NCBI GenBank assembly: GCA_038503065.1
Contig: JBCAMK010000013.1
Location: 1,837,864 to 1,901,863 of the forward strand
Origin: Paragyromitra xinjiangensis
Taxonomy: Eukaryota; Ascomycota; Pezizomycetes; Pezizales; Discinaceae
Reading direction: 5' to 3'
Length of the DNA: 64,000 bases
The translations under genes and the position numbers were made by a program. Every line of letters starts with the position of its first letter. Position 1 is the first letter of the stretch. The notes beneath the pieces were generated by a model. It saw only the letters and a list, made by a program, of their open reading frames with translations, did no database searches and was not told where the DNA came from. Below are positions 1 to 10,965 of the stretch, in pieces.

Positions 1-1735
1 TATAAAACACGACGAGATACGTTCTTAACATCAGCCCTTTATAGTAACAAAAGCACCTAAATCTTGTCTTATACTCTGAAACGAACCTAACGCAGGGAAA
101 TTCAGGAGTCATATTGGTTCTAGTTAAACCATAGTTCACGGGCTTTCACTTTTTTGAAGTCCGAATATTAGACCTCTAAGTTTAGACGGTCACTCTAGTT
201 ACACTTTACGTTCTGTTTGTGGCTTGCTGATCCAGAGATACTTATACATGCCTGCTGTCACACTGGGGATTCCCACCGTTAGGATGGGGGGTGCCCTAAT
301 GTGCTACCTTCCTATGACGACAACGGTACCGAATAACATGAGCTAGTTGTACCTCTTAGCTAGCGCCTACCAAGCCGGCGGTTTCGTCTTGTTTAATTAT
401 ATGGGGAAAGCCGGGAAGGAGATGATGAACAGAAGAGACGCAACTCCTAGTTAAGGAGAAGCTCGGTGCTTTCCAAGGAAACTAGGATGCGGTGTAGGGG
501 CTGCTGTTTAACGATATAAATACTCGGGTGGTAATTATATGCTCAAAGGTTGTGCTACACAACAGCAGTTCAATCCGCAGCCATGGAAACAAAGTACGAG
601 AGGGGAGCAGCAATAGCTTAATTAGGAATCAAGCTGGCGCTATAGACGTCGTTTCCTTCCTCTGCTTGGAGAGTTTCGTTGGCTTGTAGAGGTTGGTTGT
701 TGGATATGAGTAAGTTGTGTCCATTGTTGAGCTGAACCTGCGGATATTCAATCACCGCTTGAGTTTTTAGTTGAATTAGCATCGATTATTTCCCCTGATT
801 TTGCCCATAGTTTCTAACCAACCAGTTCCAGTACCTAAACTACAAACGCTCGGGTACCGTAATCTAGGCGGGAGGGTACCCCCAACGATAAAAACAGAGG
901 CAAAAAAAAGTAGGTGCCGTGTCATCACAGGTTATCACTCGTTGGAGATTAGGAGATTCACAGATAATTATAGCACTAAAGCTATAATAATAGAAATACA
1001 CGGGGGAAACAAACACCAGCCCCCGCTACTTAGACCCCTAGATATATAACGGAACCTTGTAAGCCATTAATATTGTCCATTACCACTTCGTGACACGTAA
1101 TGCAGCAATGGGCTATAGCTAACAAAAGCCCCATAACACCTAAACCACTAAACCTTACATGCTAGCCGCGCGAAGGATTCCATACTAGATTACAGCCATG
1201 TGACGGGAAAAGATTAAGGGTAGATTTAAGGCTTTGGCGATTTAGAGTAGTTGCTCTTGACCATGATACTGTCAGGCTAAGTATTGGTTTCTCAACTTAG
1301 TTTTGAGATAAACAGTGAAAGTGATAGGACGAGGATACGATTTTAAGTTAAACACTCCTGAAAGCCTTACTTTTAGTGTTCTGCTGTAAGATCTTTAACC
1401 TGCATTGATCTGAGGACGCTTGTTTAGTATTAAGCATGATCAGTTCGACGCGGTGATTTGTTAGCTTAGCTCTGATATGGGTCAGCGCGCTTGTCCAGAG
1501 CTTGCACTCCTTCCAAAAGTATTAGGACCCTATTGAATAAAGTTAAAATTAGAGGACGTGCCGCAGAAAATGCTTCTAAGCTCTAACAAAAGCGTAAAGT
1601 AGAAATACGAGTGATTATCTATGACGCTAATGACTATGTATGAGAGAATACAAGGGATAATGTATAGCCTTGATGGGCATGACGCAGCCTCGTTCTATGT
1701 TGATACACCGCTCAACCGAATTGCTGCCTTGAGTA
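1..1735. other. Intergenic, no gene recognised
   Basis: I see no convincing coding region here. The longest open frame is about 82 codons, with no recognisable motif and no splice context. Base composition is mixed, with many short AT-rich runs. Confidence 0.5.
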
Positions 1736-1975
1736 TGGTTCCGGAAACCTAGAAGGTGTACCAAACTAAGAGGGAGGCAACGCTCTTGGCAGTAGGGTTA
1801 AGTCTAGAATCAAGGGAGATTAAGATTATAGAATGGAAATGGTCATCATTATCTTGTCCACTTGCTGGACGAGCAAATTTTTTCGCCTGCTGCCCTCCAA
1901 AAAATTCCCCTAGCCCTGCTGTCAAGAGCGTTGCCTTCCCCTTAGTTTGGTACACCTTCTAGGTTTCCGGAACCA
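1736..1975. mobile_element. MITE-like element A (about 240 bp, TA target duplication)
   Basis: The two ends are inverted repeats of about 62 bp beginning TGGTTCCGGAAACCTAGAAG. The first 34 bp match perfectly, and I count 4 mismatches over the whole arm. The element is flanked on both sides by TA (1734-1735 and 1976-1977), the target duplication typical of Tc1/mariner-type elements. It has no transposase, so it would be non-autonomous. Open frames of 68 codons on both strands are by-products of the palindromic ends. Confidence 0.8.
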
Positions 1976-2022
1976 TACCATATGCATAATGCACTATCTT
2001 TGAACTGCTAAACAGGTACATA

Positions 2023-2513
2023 CAGTACCTAGACAGATGTGTTCGTGATGCGGTTTCAGCGCACAGACGTTAAAATCTTCCCCAAATTCGTCCAACTTTA
2101 AAAATTCACCAAAAAAACAAGAATAAAGATGAAAGCTTTTAATTTCATGGTTAGGTAGAGCTACCTCAGGAGTTTTTTAAGAAATTTTCCCTAAGCCCCT
2201 ATAATGTATAGTTGTTTTTTAATAATTTTTTGAATTTGACCAAATATTGTCGCCGAGACCAATTCCCTCATAGCAACTGGGGCCCAAGCACCCTTTATTA
2301 AACTTTGAAAATTCACTAGAGCATCAATAGTCATCAGAAAAAATTATATAAAATCTGATTTTAGTAACCAACAGTGTAGAAATTTATTAAAATTTAGCTG
2401 GTATCTTTATCTTTCTCCTCCGATTTAAAATAAAATTTTGACCTTTGGATCGCTATGCCAAGGCGGATTCCGTCACCTGAAACCGCATCACGAACACATC
2501 TGTCTAGGTACTG
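2023..2513. mobile_element. MITE-like element B (about 491 bp, TA target duplication)
   Basis: A perfect 37-bp inverted repeat starts CAGTACCTAGACAGATGTGT at 2023-2059 and returns at 2477-2513. TA lies immediately outside each end (2021-2022 and 2514-2515). The interior is AT-rich with long T and A runs and no open frame of note. Its end sequence differs from element A, which ends only 47 bp away, so this is a different family. Confidence 0.8.
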
Positions 2514-3005
2514 TACTAGCATAAGTGCTCTGCATAGTACATATGTAAAAACTTGAAAAGAAATAGCACTGACCAGTCCACCAAGGTCTCTTTATGCTCA
2601 ACCTTTCTTCTGCCATCTAAATAAGTTTCGTACCGGTCATAACCAGGTTACGATGGTTCTGGGAGGGTGATTGATTGGTGGTTAAGCTCGACGGGTGGAT
2701 CACGCTGGAAACAAGACCGTACAATAAAATAGAAAGTACGCAGAATTGTTGACTAGAGTTTGATAGGAAAAAAATAAAACCCACATCAAGCTTTAATTGA
2801 TGTTTGAAGGTTTTTCTGAACGGGGTTTTTGTGTATGTGGTGAAGGGTTTGCCCCAGTAATCCAAATCAGTACATGTAATCCAAATTCATTGTAATCAAA
2901 ATCTATTGTAAAAATAACCCGAAGCCGAGTAGAAATCGCTGGATTATTATTTTCAAATTTCCGGCAGGCTTTTTACATTTTAACTATATGTACATCTTGC
3001 TCTCG
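2514..3005. other. Intergenic, nothing recognised
   Basis: No supported gene. There is one 82-codon open frame on the minus strand (2617-2865), with no family resemblance that I can see. Confidence 0.45.
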
Positions 3006-3440
3006 CTACACTGGTGTGCCGAGAGCGACCGGTTCAGAAATCGTCACAACTTGATCCCCAACAGCGAGATTCACATCAACGTCCATAGCATCCTCAAATA
3101 CCTCTGGGAGCACCGCCTAGACCACCGCCAATAGGGGCAATATCGTCTAGGACTCTAACAGCTGCTGCCGCCCATCGCCCTCGAATACCTCGCTAAGCAT
3201 GGAACCGCTGGCGGCACTTTCGGTTGCTTTGCTGGCAGGTTTCTTGCCTCCTTTTTGTTCCTCTTGATGCTCAGGGCTGCTGTGCTCCTCTCACCACCCG
3301 AGCCTCTTGGTCTGGGCACGACCTACTTGAGTCGTGGGAGAACGTTTCTGCTCGCCCATCGCCGCCCGCGGCGGCAACATCTGTGTGCCCGCACCCGCGA
3401 AATCCGCCGCCAAGGCTTACCGCTGGCGTCTAGCAGGGAT
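3006..3440 (-). pseudogene. Possible gene relic with three in-frame stops
   Basis: One minus-strand frame reads protein-like sequence for about 145 codons, including an acidic/polar stretch and a run containing DAMDVDVNLAVGDQVV. It is interrupted by TGA at 3291-3293 and by TAG at 3147-3149 and 3117-3119, and it ends with TAG at 3006-3008. All three interruptions could arise by C-to-T changes from CGA or CAG. The segment is a GC-rich island within AT-rich surroundings. I do not recognise the family, and the whole reading may be chance. Confidence 0.3.
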
Positions 3441-4210
3441 GAGGTGGGTCCTCACATTAATGTCTTCTAGTCGCCAAGAACTATATTGTTGTGGGGCTGA
3501 ATGGATTGAGCGGCTGCCACCAGGATCTGTTCAGACGTCATATTGCGGGTGGCTTCAGATCCTGGGGCAACCTTTTTTCAACATCTTCTCTTACGCGCCA
3601 ATTCTCGGCTATACTAGTGTAAACTACGCGTCTCCAGTATGAGGAACGAACTGGTTACTCCGATATTCCTATACCTCGAGCCCTTGGTGGAACATAAATA
3701 GCTCTCCCCCGCAGAAAACTTCCGCCAACACACCATTTCGCCCCCGCTCATCAATTGAACTGAAAGTGGAACAGCTTTGAAACTAATCAGCTTAGAGTTA
3801 GATAGTCTTTAGAACCTATTAGGCTCAGAAGTGGTGGTATGAGGTTTCACGAGGAGCAAGGATTCTATATGGCACAGCGAGATGTGAAGTTAGGAGACTA
3901 ATCAACTTAAATTCAAAGCAAGACTCAAATACAAAAACCAATCAACTCATCCAAGCCAATCAAATCATTTTCGCTACATGGACTGACGAGATAGGAAAAG
4001 AAAAGAGTTCGCGCGTTCCAGACGAGAGCTGCTCTCGCAAAACCAACCTTATCTAACTCGCTGCCAAACAGGTAAAGAAATGACACTAGCCAGAGATACG
4101 AGAGCAACAATGCTAATACAAGAGAAAAAAAAAAAAGCTATCCACCCGTCCAACCACAGAAACAAATGCTATCAGTATCCAACAATCCTTTTTCCCTCTA
4201 CATGCGATGT
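3441..4210. other. Intergenic / 3' flank of the RiPP precursor gene
   Basis: No gene is supported. The part just below 4211 should hold the 3' untranslated region of the minus-strand precursor gene. Confidence 0.45.
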
Positions 4211-5487
4211 CTATTTGTCAAGAACGTCGTTACCGAAATGGATGTACTCCTTGGCAGGCTCGCGCTTGTCGAGGACATCATTGTCAAAGTGAATGTACTC
4301 CTTGGCAGGTTCGCGCTTGTCGAGGACATCGTTGTCGAAGTGGATGTACTCCTTGGCAGCATTGCGCTTGTCGAGGACATCGTTGTCGAAGTGGATGTAC
4401 TCCTTGGCAGGTTCGCGCTTGTCGAGGACATCATTGCCGAAGTGGATATACTCCTTGGCAGGTTCGCGCTTGTCGAGGACATCATTGTCGAAGTGGATAT
4501 ACTCCTTGGCAGCATCGCGCTTGTCGAGGACATCGTTGTCGAAGTGGATATACTCCTTGGCAGGTTCGCGCTTGTCGAGCACATCGTTGTCGAAGTGGAT
4601 ATATTCCTTGGCAGGTGCGCGCTTGTCAAGCACATCGCTGTCGAAGTGGATATACTCCTTAGCTGCCTCGCGTTTGTCGAGAACGTCATTGCCGAAGTGG
4701 ATATACTCCTTTGCGGCCTCTGGGGCGCGCTTGTCAAGGACATCGTTCCCGAAATGGATATACTCCTTCGCGGGCTCACGCTTATCTAAGACATCATTGC
4801 CGAAATGGATATACTCCTTTGCGGGCTCACGCTTGTCGAGGACGTCGTTGCCGAAATGGATATACTCCTTCGCGGGCTCACGCTTATCTAAGACATCATT
4901 GTCGAAATGGATATACTCCTTCGCAGGCTCACGCTTGTCGAGGACGTCGTTGTCGAAGTGGATATACTCTTTTGCGGCATCTGGGGCGCGCTTGTCAAGG
5001 ACATCGTTGTCGAAATGGATATACTCCTTCGCAGGCTCACGCTTGTCGAGGACGTCGTTGCCGAAGTGGATATACTCCTTCGCGGGCTCACGCTTGTCGA
5101 GGACGTCGTTGCCAAAATGGATATACTCCTTTGCGGCCTCTGGGGCGCGCTTGTCAAGGACATCGTTGCCAAAATGGATATACTCCTTGGCCGCCTCGCG
5201 CTTATCTAAGACATCATTGTCGAAATGGATATACTCCTTCGAGGGCTCACGCTTGTCGAGGACGTCGTTATCAAAGTGGATATACTCCTTCGAGGGCTCG
5301 CGCTTGTCGAGCACGTCGTTATCGAAGTGGATGTACTCCTTCGCAGCTTCACGCTTCTCGACGGAATCTGCTTTTTTGTTAGCATGGAGATCTTGATGGG
5401 AATAAAGGACTACAAACCTGGTACTGGCAGAGCCAAGACATTAGAGCCTAGCAAAGCAAGAGAGACGAGGGAGAGTTGATAACGCAT
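4211..5487 (-). CDS. Kex2-processed repeat RiPP precursor (dikaritin type)
   Basis: Predicted 408-residue precursor peptide in two exons, 5487-5418 and 5367-4211. The 50-nt intron has a GTTTGT donor, a GCTAAC branch site and a GCAG acceptor, and joins phase 1 in frame. Exon 1 begins at ATG 5487 and encodes a typical signal peptide (hydrophobic core LSLVSLALLG, then ALPVP). The rest is 22 tandem units of 17 or 19 residues. Each has the core EYIHF followed by D (13 units) or G (9 units), then N/S-D-V-L-D, and a Lys-Arg Kex2 site precedes every unit. The last unit ends in Lys and stop, with no final Arg. Spacers vary (EPA, EPS, EAA, APA, APEAA, APDAA, DAA, NAA). This matches the layout of ustiloxin and phomopsin precursors, whose Tyr-containing cores are cut out and cyclised. 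A UstYa gene lies divergently upstream. The core containing Tyr, His and Phe is not one I know from a described dikaritin. Family assignment is strong; the exact core boundaries are inferred. Confidence 0.9.
5418..5487 (-). other. Exon 1 of precursor: signal peptide
   Basis: 23 codons plus one base encode Met-Arg-Tyr-Gln, a hydrophobic stretch and a likely signal-peptidase site near Ala-Leu-Pro. This exon is needed because the repeat frame has no upstream ATG before a stop at 5441-5443. Confidence 0.8.
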
Positions 5488-6872
5488 TGTGAAGGCTGTG
5501 GGATGCTTGGAGAGGAATAAAGTTTTGGCTTGAGAGTAGAGGAATGAGCTGAGATGCTGTGATGATGAGGTTGAATGAGGGAGAAAAGAAGAGAACGAGA
5601 GCCCTTATATACATAGAGAGCGGGTGGCCCTTGAGGTTGATAGAAGTAAGCAATCACAAGCTGATGGTTAGAAACGTCTTAGGATTCGAAAATGTCTACC
5701 CGTCCGAATTGGCTGGCCTAGGGCAGGGAAGATCTTCACCGAACCGTTTTTCATCAGGAGCGATGATGACCCGGCATCTTGAGCCTGAACCCCACGAGAT
5801 TGCATTCATCACGAAGAAGCAAAACCTACTCAGATGAACCATCATCGCTAGGTTCAATTGGCCGAACCTGTTACTCCCGCTCCATGCGAGACGATAATAG
5901 CAAAGGCTGCAGATCACTACCCGCCGCACACGTACGATCATTACAAATTGTCAATGGCTGGACTTATTGCTTCAACTGGCGCAAGATGACATTGCGAAGG
6001 CGGAATGACAGTTCCTCCAAAGGTCATCTGTTGGATATCTCCCGTCTTGATGATTATTCAGGGCTCTTAGACCCCATTTGCCCCGCACATTGAAGTTGTT
6101 TGGATTTGGTAGGGTTTCTCCATTATCTTCCAATAAACCCTGCCATTGCTTATTGCTGATAATGATAAGCACTCGGGCCATGGGAGAAGTGACCGAAACT
6201 CGGGGGATATGGCCGCCGGGGAAAGGCTGGGGCTTGACTGGCTGGATTCTCGGAGAACAGACGCCCCCACCAACTAACACATTTAGTCCAGGCCCCCTGA
6301 TTTCGGATGTTTCCTTGAATGCTCTCCCCAGCCTAAGTGACTAGAAACAGGGGCTATGACTAGGATCAATTTTGTGGGGTGGCGTCGTGTACGAATATTA
6401 CAAAAGCGCTTGGATGCTTTCTATAGCTTAATTCTGACTGAAATATCGTATACGAACGAATTGCATCTTTGCCTAAAGTGACTGTGCCGTGGTCCCGCAT
6501 TTCAACTATCTCTAACTAGAAACTAATCAATGCACTGTACCATCACATGCAGACATCGGTCGAGCGTTGGGGAAGATGGAGGGATCGACGTAAACATGGA
6601 GGAATTATACACCTCAGAAATGGAGGCGTGGGATCAATCCTTGTTTTAGAAGATAATCTCAAATCTTCTAAGTCTCTCGCGCCATCCATTGAGCAGTTCT
6701 CATACGACCAGGGGCTTAGCCTCAGGTGATGCCAAAGACAGTGCTTCGGTATAACAGCCTTGAAAGCTTGCCAGGCCTTCATCCTCCCTAAAGGGCACTT
6801 CCTACTTCCTATTCAACTATCTTTTTCTACTACTACTGAATTTTTGGAACTGCGTCAACTTCAACTTCGATC
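5488..6872. promoter_or_regulatory. Divergent upstream region between precursor and UstYa genes
   Basis: This 1.4 kb stretch separates the 5' ends of the minus-strand precursor and the plus-strand UstYa gene, so it must hold both promoters. The open frames in it (up to about 104 codons) show no motif and overlap in many frames. I could not identify a specific transcription-factor site. Confidence 0.45.
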
Positions 6873-7979
6873 ATGTTCTTCTCGAAGAAGGGATATCTTC
6901 CCATGAGCAAAAAACGTCCTTCATACCACGACGACGGCACTGAGTCTGGCGAGTCTCTCGTTGGGGATTCAAGTTCTCGGAAGTCAAGTTCTGAGGAATT
7001 TGTTGTCCAGGAGAAACATGTTGTCTCAAGCATTCTTGGTGGCAGGAAGAGCCGTCTTTTGATCTTTCTCAATGTTGCTCTATTCTGTATATCGTTAATT
7101 TTCTTCACGATGGGGTACGGCTATTCTCTTCGCATCCGCCGCAATGTCAACAACACTCTTTTAAAAGAAACTAATTATTATTGTAAAAAAACCTCCTCCT
7201 TCACTATTCCCTAGGCTGGGTTCAAACGGTGTGTACTGACTTAGAAAACAGCCCCGCTTCTTGACCAGGTCCAGATATCACTCACGGATGTGCGAGTTAA
7301 TGGCTCGCTCCTCGATATGGACCACAGTATCTTCCGTCAACCTTCTAGCCCTGAGGTTGACGCTGCGTGGAACCATATTGCGGACCTCCGCCCCAGCTAC
7401 ATCACTACTGAGGATGTGATAAAGCTCGGAAAAGGTGAACGCCATCTAGCGGGAAGTTAGAAAACTCGGATTTCTAACCTTAATTCTTTAGATCCCTCTC
7501 GCACCGCTAGATATCCCGACGATTTTGGCCTTGGCCCCGATAAACACGTTGGTGAACTCGATGTCCTTCACCAAATACACTGCCTCAATGCAATCCGGCG
7601 AGATCTCGATTTCGAATACTATTTCCGGAAAAAATACCCCGATGGTGTCCTTCCCGAATTGCATAAAGTGCACACCTCACACTGTGTGTATATCATCCTG
7701 CAACATTTGATGTGTACGGCATCCACCGACATAGTTACGCAAACTTGGGTAGAGGGGCAAACGCACCCCTTCCCGGACTTCAGCATCAATCGGAAGTGTA
7801 GGGATTTCAACGCTATTCTAAAGTGGCAGGATGAGAATGTTGTTGAAACCGAGGCGTTTATGAAATTGAGGCGCCCAGAGGATCAAGTCCCGGTGAGAAT
7901 GAGTGATGAGTTCAAGAGGATGTTTGGGGTTGAAGACTGGGATAGCCACGATCACGATGACCACGCTCACCATGATTGA
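6873..7979 (+). CDS. UstYa-family (DUF3328) oxidase
   Basis: Predicted 326 residues from three exons: 6873-7182, 7252-7434 and 7492-7979. Both introns have good donors (GTAAAA, GTGAAC), branch sites (CTGAC, CTAAC) and AG acceptors, and the frame is kept. The N-terminus is polar and Ser-rich. One membrane segment lies at about residues 55-73 (LLIFLNVALFCISLIFF), with the catalytic region after it. The two family-defining HxxHC motifs are present: HQIHC and HTSHC. UstYa proteins are copper-dependent oxidases that hydroxylate, dehydrogenate or cyclise dikaritin core peptides, often through Tyr side chains, in the secretory pathway. The position next to a Kex2 repeat precursor makes that precursor the obvious substrate. 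The tail is rich in Asp and His (DSHDHDDHAHHD). Only one UstYa gene is visible, whereas known clusters usually have two or more. Confidence 0.9.
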
Positions 7980-8844
7980 GCACGGCTGAAAAAGGCGGCG
8001 ATATTGGCAAGGGGTGGTGTATGTACGAGTTTGGAATAGTTTACCGTGGGATGTTTCTTTATCCAATTATTTGCCAGCAATGTTTTTAGTAGTAAAGCAC
8101 AGACTCTCATATGTTGAGTAGGCGGGATATTAGTCTAGTGAATAGAACATGATCAATCTCTGCTCTCCTCGTACCGCCATAACCTATAGGGCTGAATGCT
8201 CCTCGTGTGAAGTTGAACTGTAGCCAAGCACATTGCGTGATAAATATCGATACCGAGTTTCACAACCGGGTTGAGCTCATAATCGAATTCTCATTATTTG
8301 AGTTTATGCCCTTGCCCGACAGTTCTAACCAATTAGATCTTACGGTCTGCTATCAAGCGGTTGATATAACCTATTTTTGTACGTATATACTTACCGAATC
8401 CGGGAAAGCAGGTATTACTAGTGGATGTCTTGAATCGTTGGGCTGCATATACGGATAAATAAGCTCTTGTCATCGAGATATAGGATCGAAGAATGCAAAA
8501 ACCGGGGAAGCGGGGGGCTGAGTCGAGTAATCCTCGGACAAGGCTGAATTAGGAAGGTGGTTGCAGTGATACCGCTCTGGAGTCAAGCCATGCTGCTAAT
8601 TCGCCACTATCTCTGACAGGTGTGGTCCGAGCTTCGGCGCGGAGCGGTCGCTGCAAGAGGAGTCTTTCATGTGTATCCCGCCCGCCCGCTCAACAGCCCC
8701 CACTGTAACTACTACCGCGGTAGGTAAAACCAAACAACCCATACCGCCCGTCTTACAAAAGCTGAATTTTGCTTCCGCCACTTACAGCTGGACGGCTCAG
8801 CGTTTTGAATGATGCCTCGAGAGTAGCCAATTCGAATTCAAATA
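7980..8844. other. Intergenic, nothing recognised
   Basis: This is 3' flank of the UstYa gene. Short open frames only, no motif, no tRNA seen. Confidence 0.45.
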
Positions 8845-9083
8845 CCGTAGGGACTCGTGAAATACAGACAGTTGCCAAGAGGGTAGCTTCCTGCCGAGTC
8901 GCCGGATTACGAGAATACTATACCAATTAAAGGGTATACTATACCGATTTAGGGGGTGCGTTGTGTCAATCTGTGAGCTGAAATCCCGACGTGTTGTTTT
9001 TGTGTTGCAAATCGATCTCTAGAAAGGTATAGTCTGGCAAGCTGCCCTCTTGGCAACGGTCTGTATTTCACGAGTCCCTACGG
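8845..9083. mobile_element. MITE-like element C (about 239 bp, TA target duplication)
   Basis: The ends are inverted repeats starting CCGTAGGGACTCGTGAAATA. The first 25 bp are perfect, and the arm is about 45 bp with 2 mismatches. TA flanks both ends (8843-8844 and 9084-9085). There is no coding capacity inside. It sits in the convergent gap between the UstYa and MFS genes, so it has landed within the RiPP cluster without breaking a gene. Confidence 0.8.
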
Positions 9084-10965
9084 TAGACACTGACTACATT
9101 TCAAGATCCCTGCATGGATTTCTCTGTTTAGCATATTCTGCACAGTGATAGGCGCAAGCAATCATCTGCTGTGTAGTACACCTCTGGGGATACTCGCAAC
9201 TAGTTCTGGATTCCTGTGGGCTGTAGGTACACGCGGGGAACTGGTCAAAGTAATGCTAGCACACGTAAGATAGAGAACCATGGGACCAACGTCTTGACCG
9301 AGGATGAAATTGGAAAAATTAAATTAAAAATCAATGTCTAGATTACTTATGCTAGGTACCCCTCGTGTATTCGTATTCCTATGGAAAACGATCTACAAAT
9401 ACCGTCGTGCCTTGATATGCTGAGCGCTTAGAACTCCATGTATCTTGTTTGGGGTAGAAAAATCATCGGGATAATATCCGAGGTACAGAATGAGATGCAA
9501 GCTCTTGGAATGGAAGGCCAGCGGCGAACGGAGGCCGGAGCTAGCCGTTGCAAGAGATATTGGATTATATATTCAAGCATTTCGCTAACCCGGATGAATC
9601 AGGGATTCGAGGTACTGGCATATCCAGGCGACTATACCTGCATGTGCAGATCACTGACATTAAACGGCCCGTCCCTGCATTGCATCGAGAGTGACCCCCA
9701 ATACATGATTAATAAGGCAATGGGAGCCCGTTCATCAAACGTTATTTGTTTAAGAGTGCCCATCTCTTCACCTGGTTATTTGATTTGCCGGTATAAATAT
9801 CTGACAACATTAAAACTAGCAGGGTTAAATTAAAGTTCGGGCGTAAGGCTTTGTGAGACTAAGAATGTTGTACCGTAATAGGATTTGCACGCCTAGGCTC
9901 CTGTAAAACCGTTGGGGAAGCTCAGGGGTCGAGATTCAGAGCTTTAATTGGCTTTCAGCTACTAGGGGAAGACTCCAGCGATGAATTTTGGCTCACCACA
10001 GAACCTCGGCTCATCTTAGAAGACTCTCCCGTAAGCCGTGCTTAGAGGTTGCTGATTATCATGACTTGCCTCGACCCGGTAGGGTAACTACTTTTCGCCC
10101 AACGGATTTGACATTCCTCGTATTTGGGCCGTCCTGGTATCTGGCCGACCGGAGATAGTACCTATATCTTCTAACCTCGAACGAGTTCAATGTGCTCATG
10201 GCCGTTTGTGGTTGGGACTGGGGGTATCTTGGTAAGATCACAACGCGTATCAATGGTATCATACGCCCGTACGTACCATCATCACGGCAAGGCATAGTTT
10301 CGTTTCGTTTCGCATGTGCCTAAATACCTGCCTCAAGCTAATTAATCGGCAGATCACTGCGAATTTACAGAAGTCGAAGCCCAATTATGAGTCGTAAGTG
10401 CAGATGGCCATCGAATTGTAATCAAGGTGGCAGGGGTCGGTTACCCTGTCGTGTCCTGTGGCTGGCCAAAGAGTGTTGTTAGTCAGCTAGATTCCAGTGC
10501 CTAGATCTGGCCACGCTAATTTATTCGCTAGCCAGCTTCCCTACTGGAATGTGAATATGTGAATACTAACCACCGTCTAAGCAGGATGCATCTCCACGGG
10601 CTTATAACCCGAATAAGGGATATTAGCCATTATCTTTACTCTTTACTGCTACACACGTAATATTATTGCAATTTCAAATACTTATGGCGCCACTTCGAAG
10701 CTCCGTTTCTAATAGGCGGGGAACTGCGTGCATACGCCTCCTGCTATCCTTTGGTACTGTTTCAACTCCATAGCATCTTTAGGAGTGAGATGCCATTTCC
10801 GGCGTTTTACGAACGATCATCTTAGATTCGAACCGCCCGGGGTCTTTTGGTTGGGAAAGAGAATATTTCCTATTTAGGTAATATAACTTCAGATCGATAG
10901 TTCCAGTTGCAGTATCATTGCGAGTTTCGTCTTACTAAACAAAGAATAGAGTTCCAAGCACGCAA
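9084..10965. other. Intergenic, nothing recognised
   Basis: Convergent gap between the UstYa gene and the MFS gene. The longest open frame (9438-9833, 131 codons) has no recognisable motif or splice partners. I see no second UstYa copy here: no HxxHC pair in any frame I read. Confidence 0.45.

Noticed and set aside
4293..5396. 367-codon plus-strand open frame over the precursor array, and several others
   Set aside because: They are by-products of the 51/57-bp period, which keeps extra frames open. Only the minus frame has a signal peptide, Kex2 sites and a working splice.
10810..10845. tRNA B-box-like GGTTCGAATC on the minus strand
   Set aside because: The flanking bases do not form a T-arm stem, and no anticodon or acceptor arm could be drawn.
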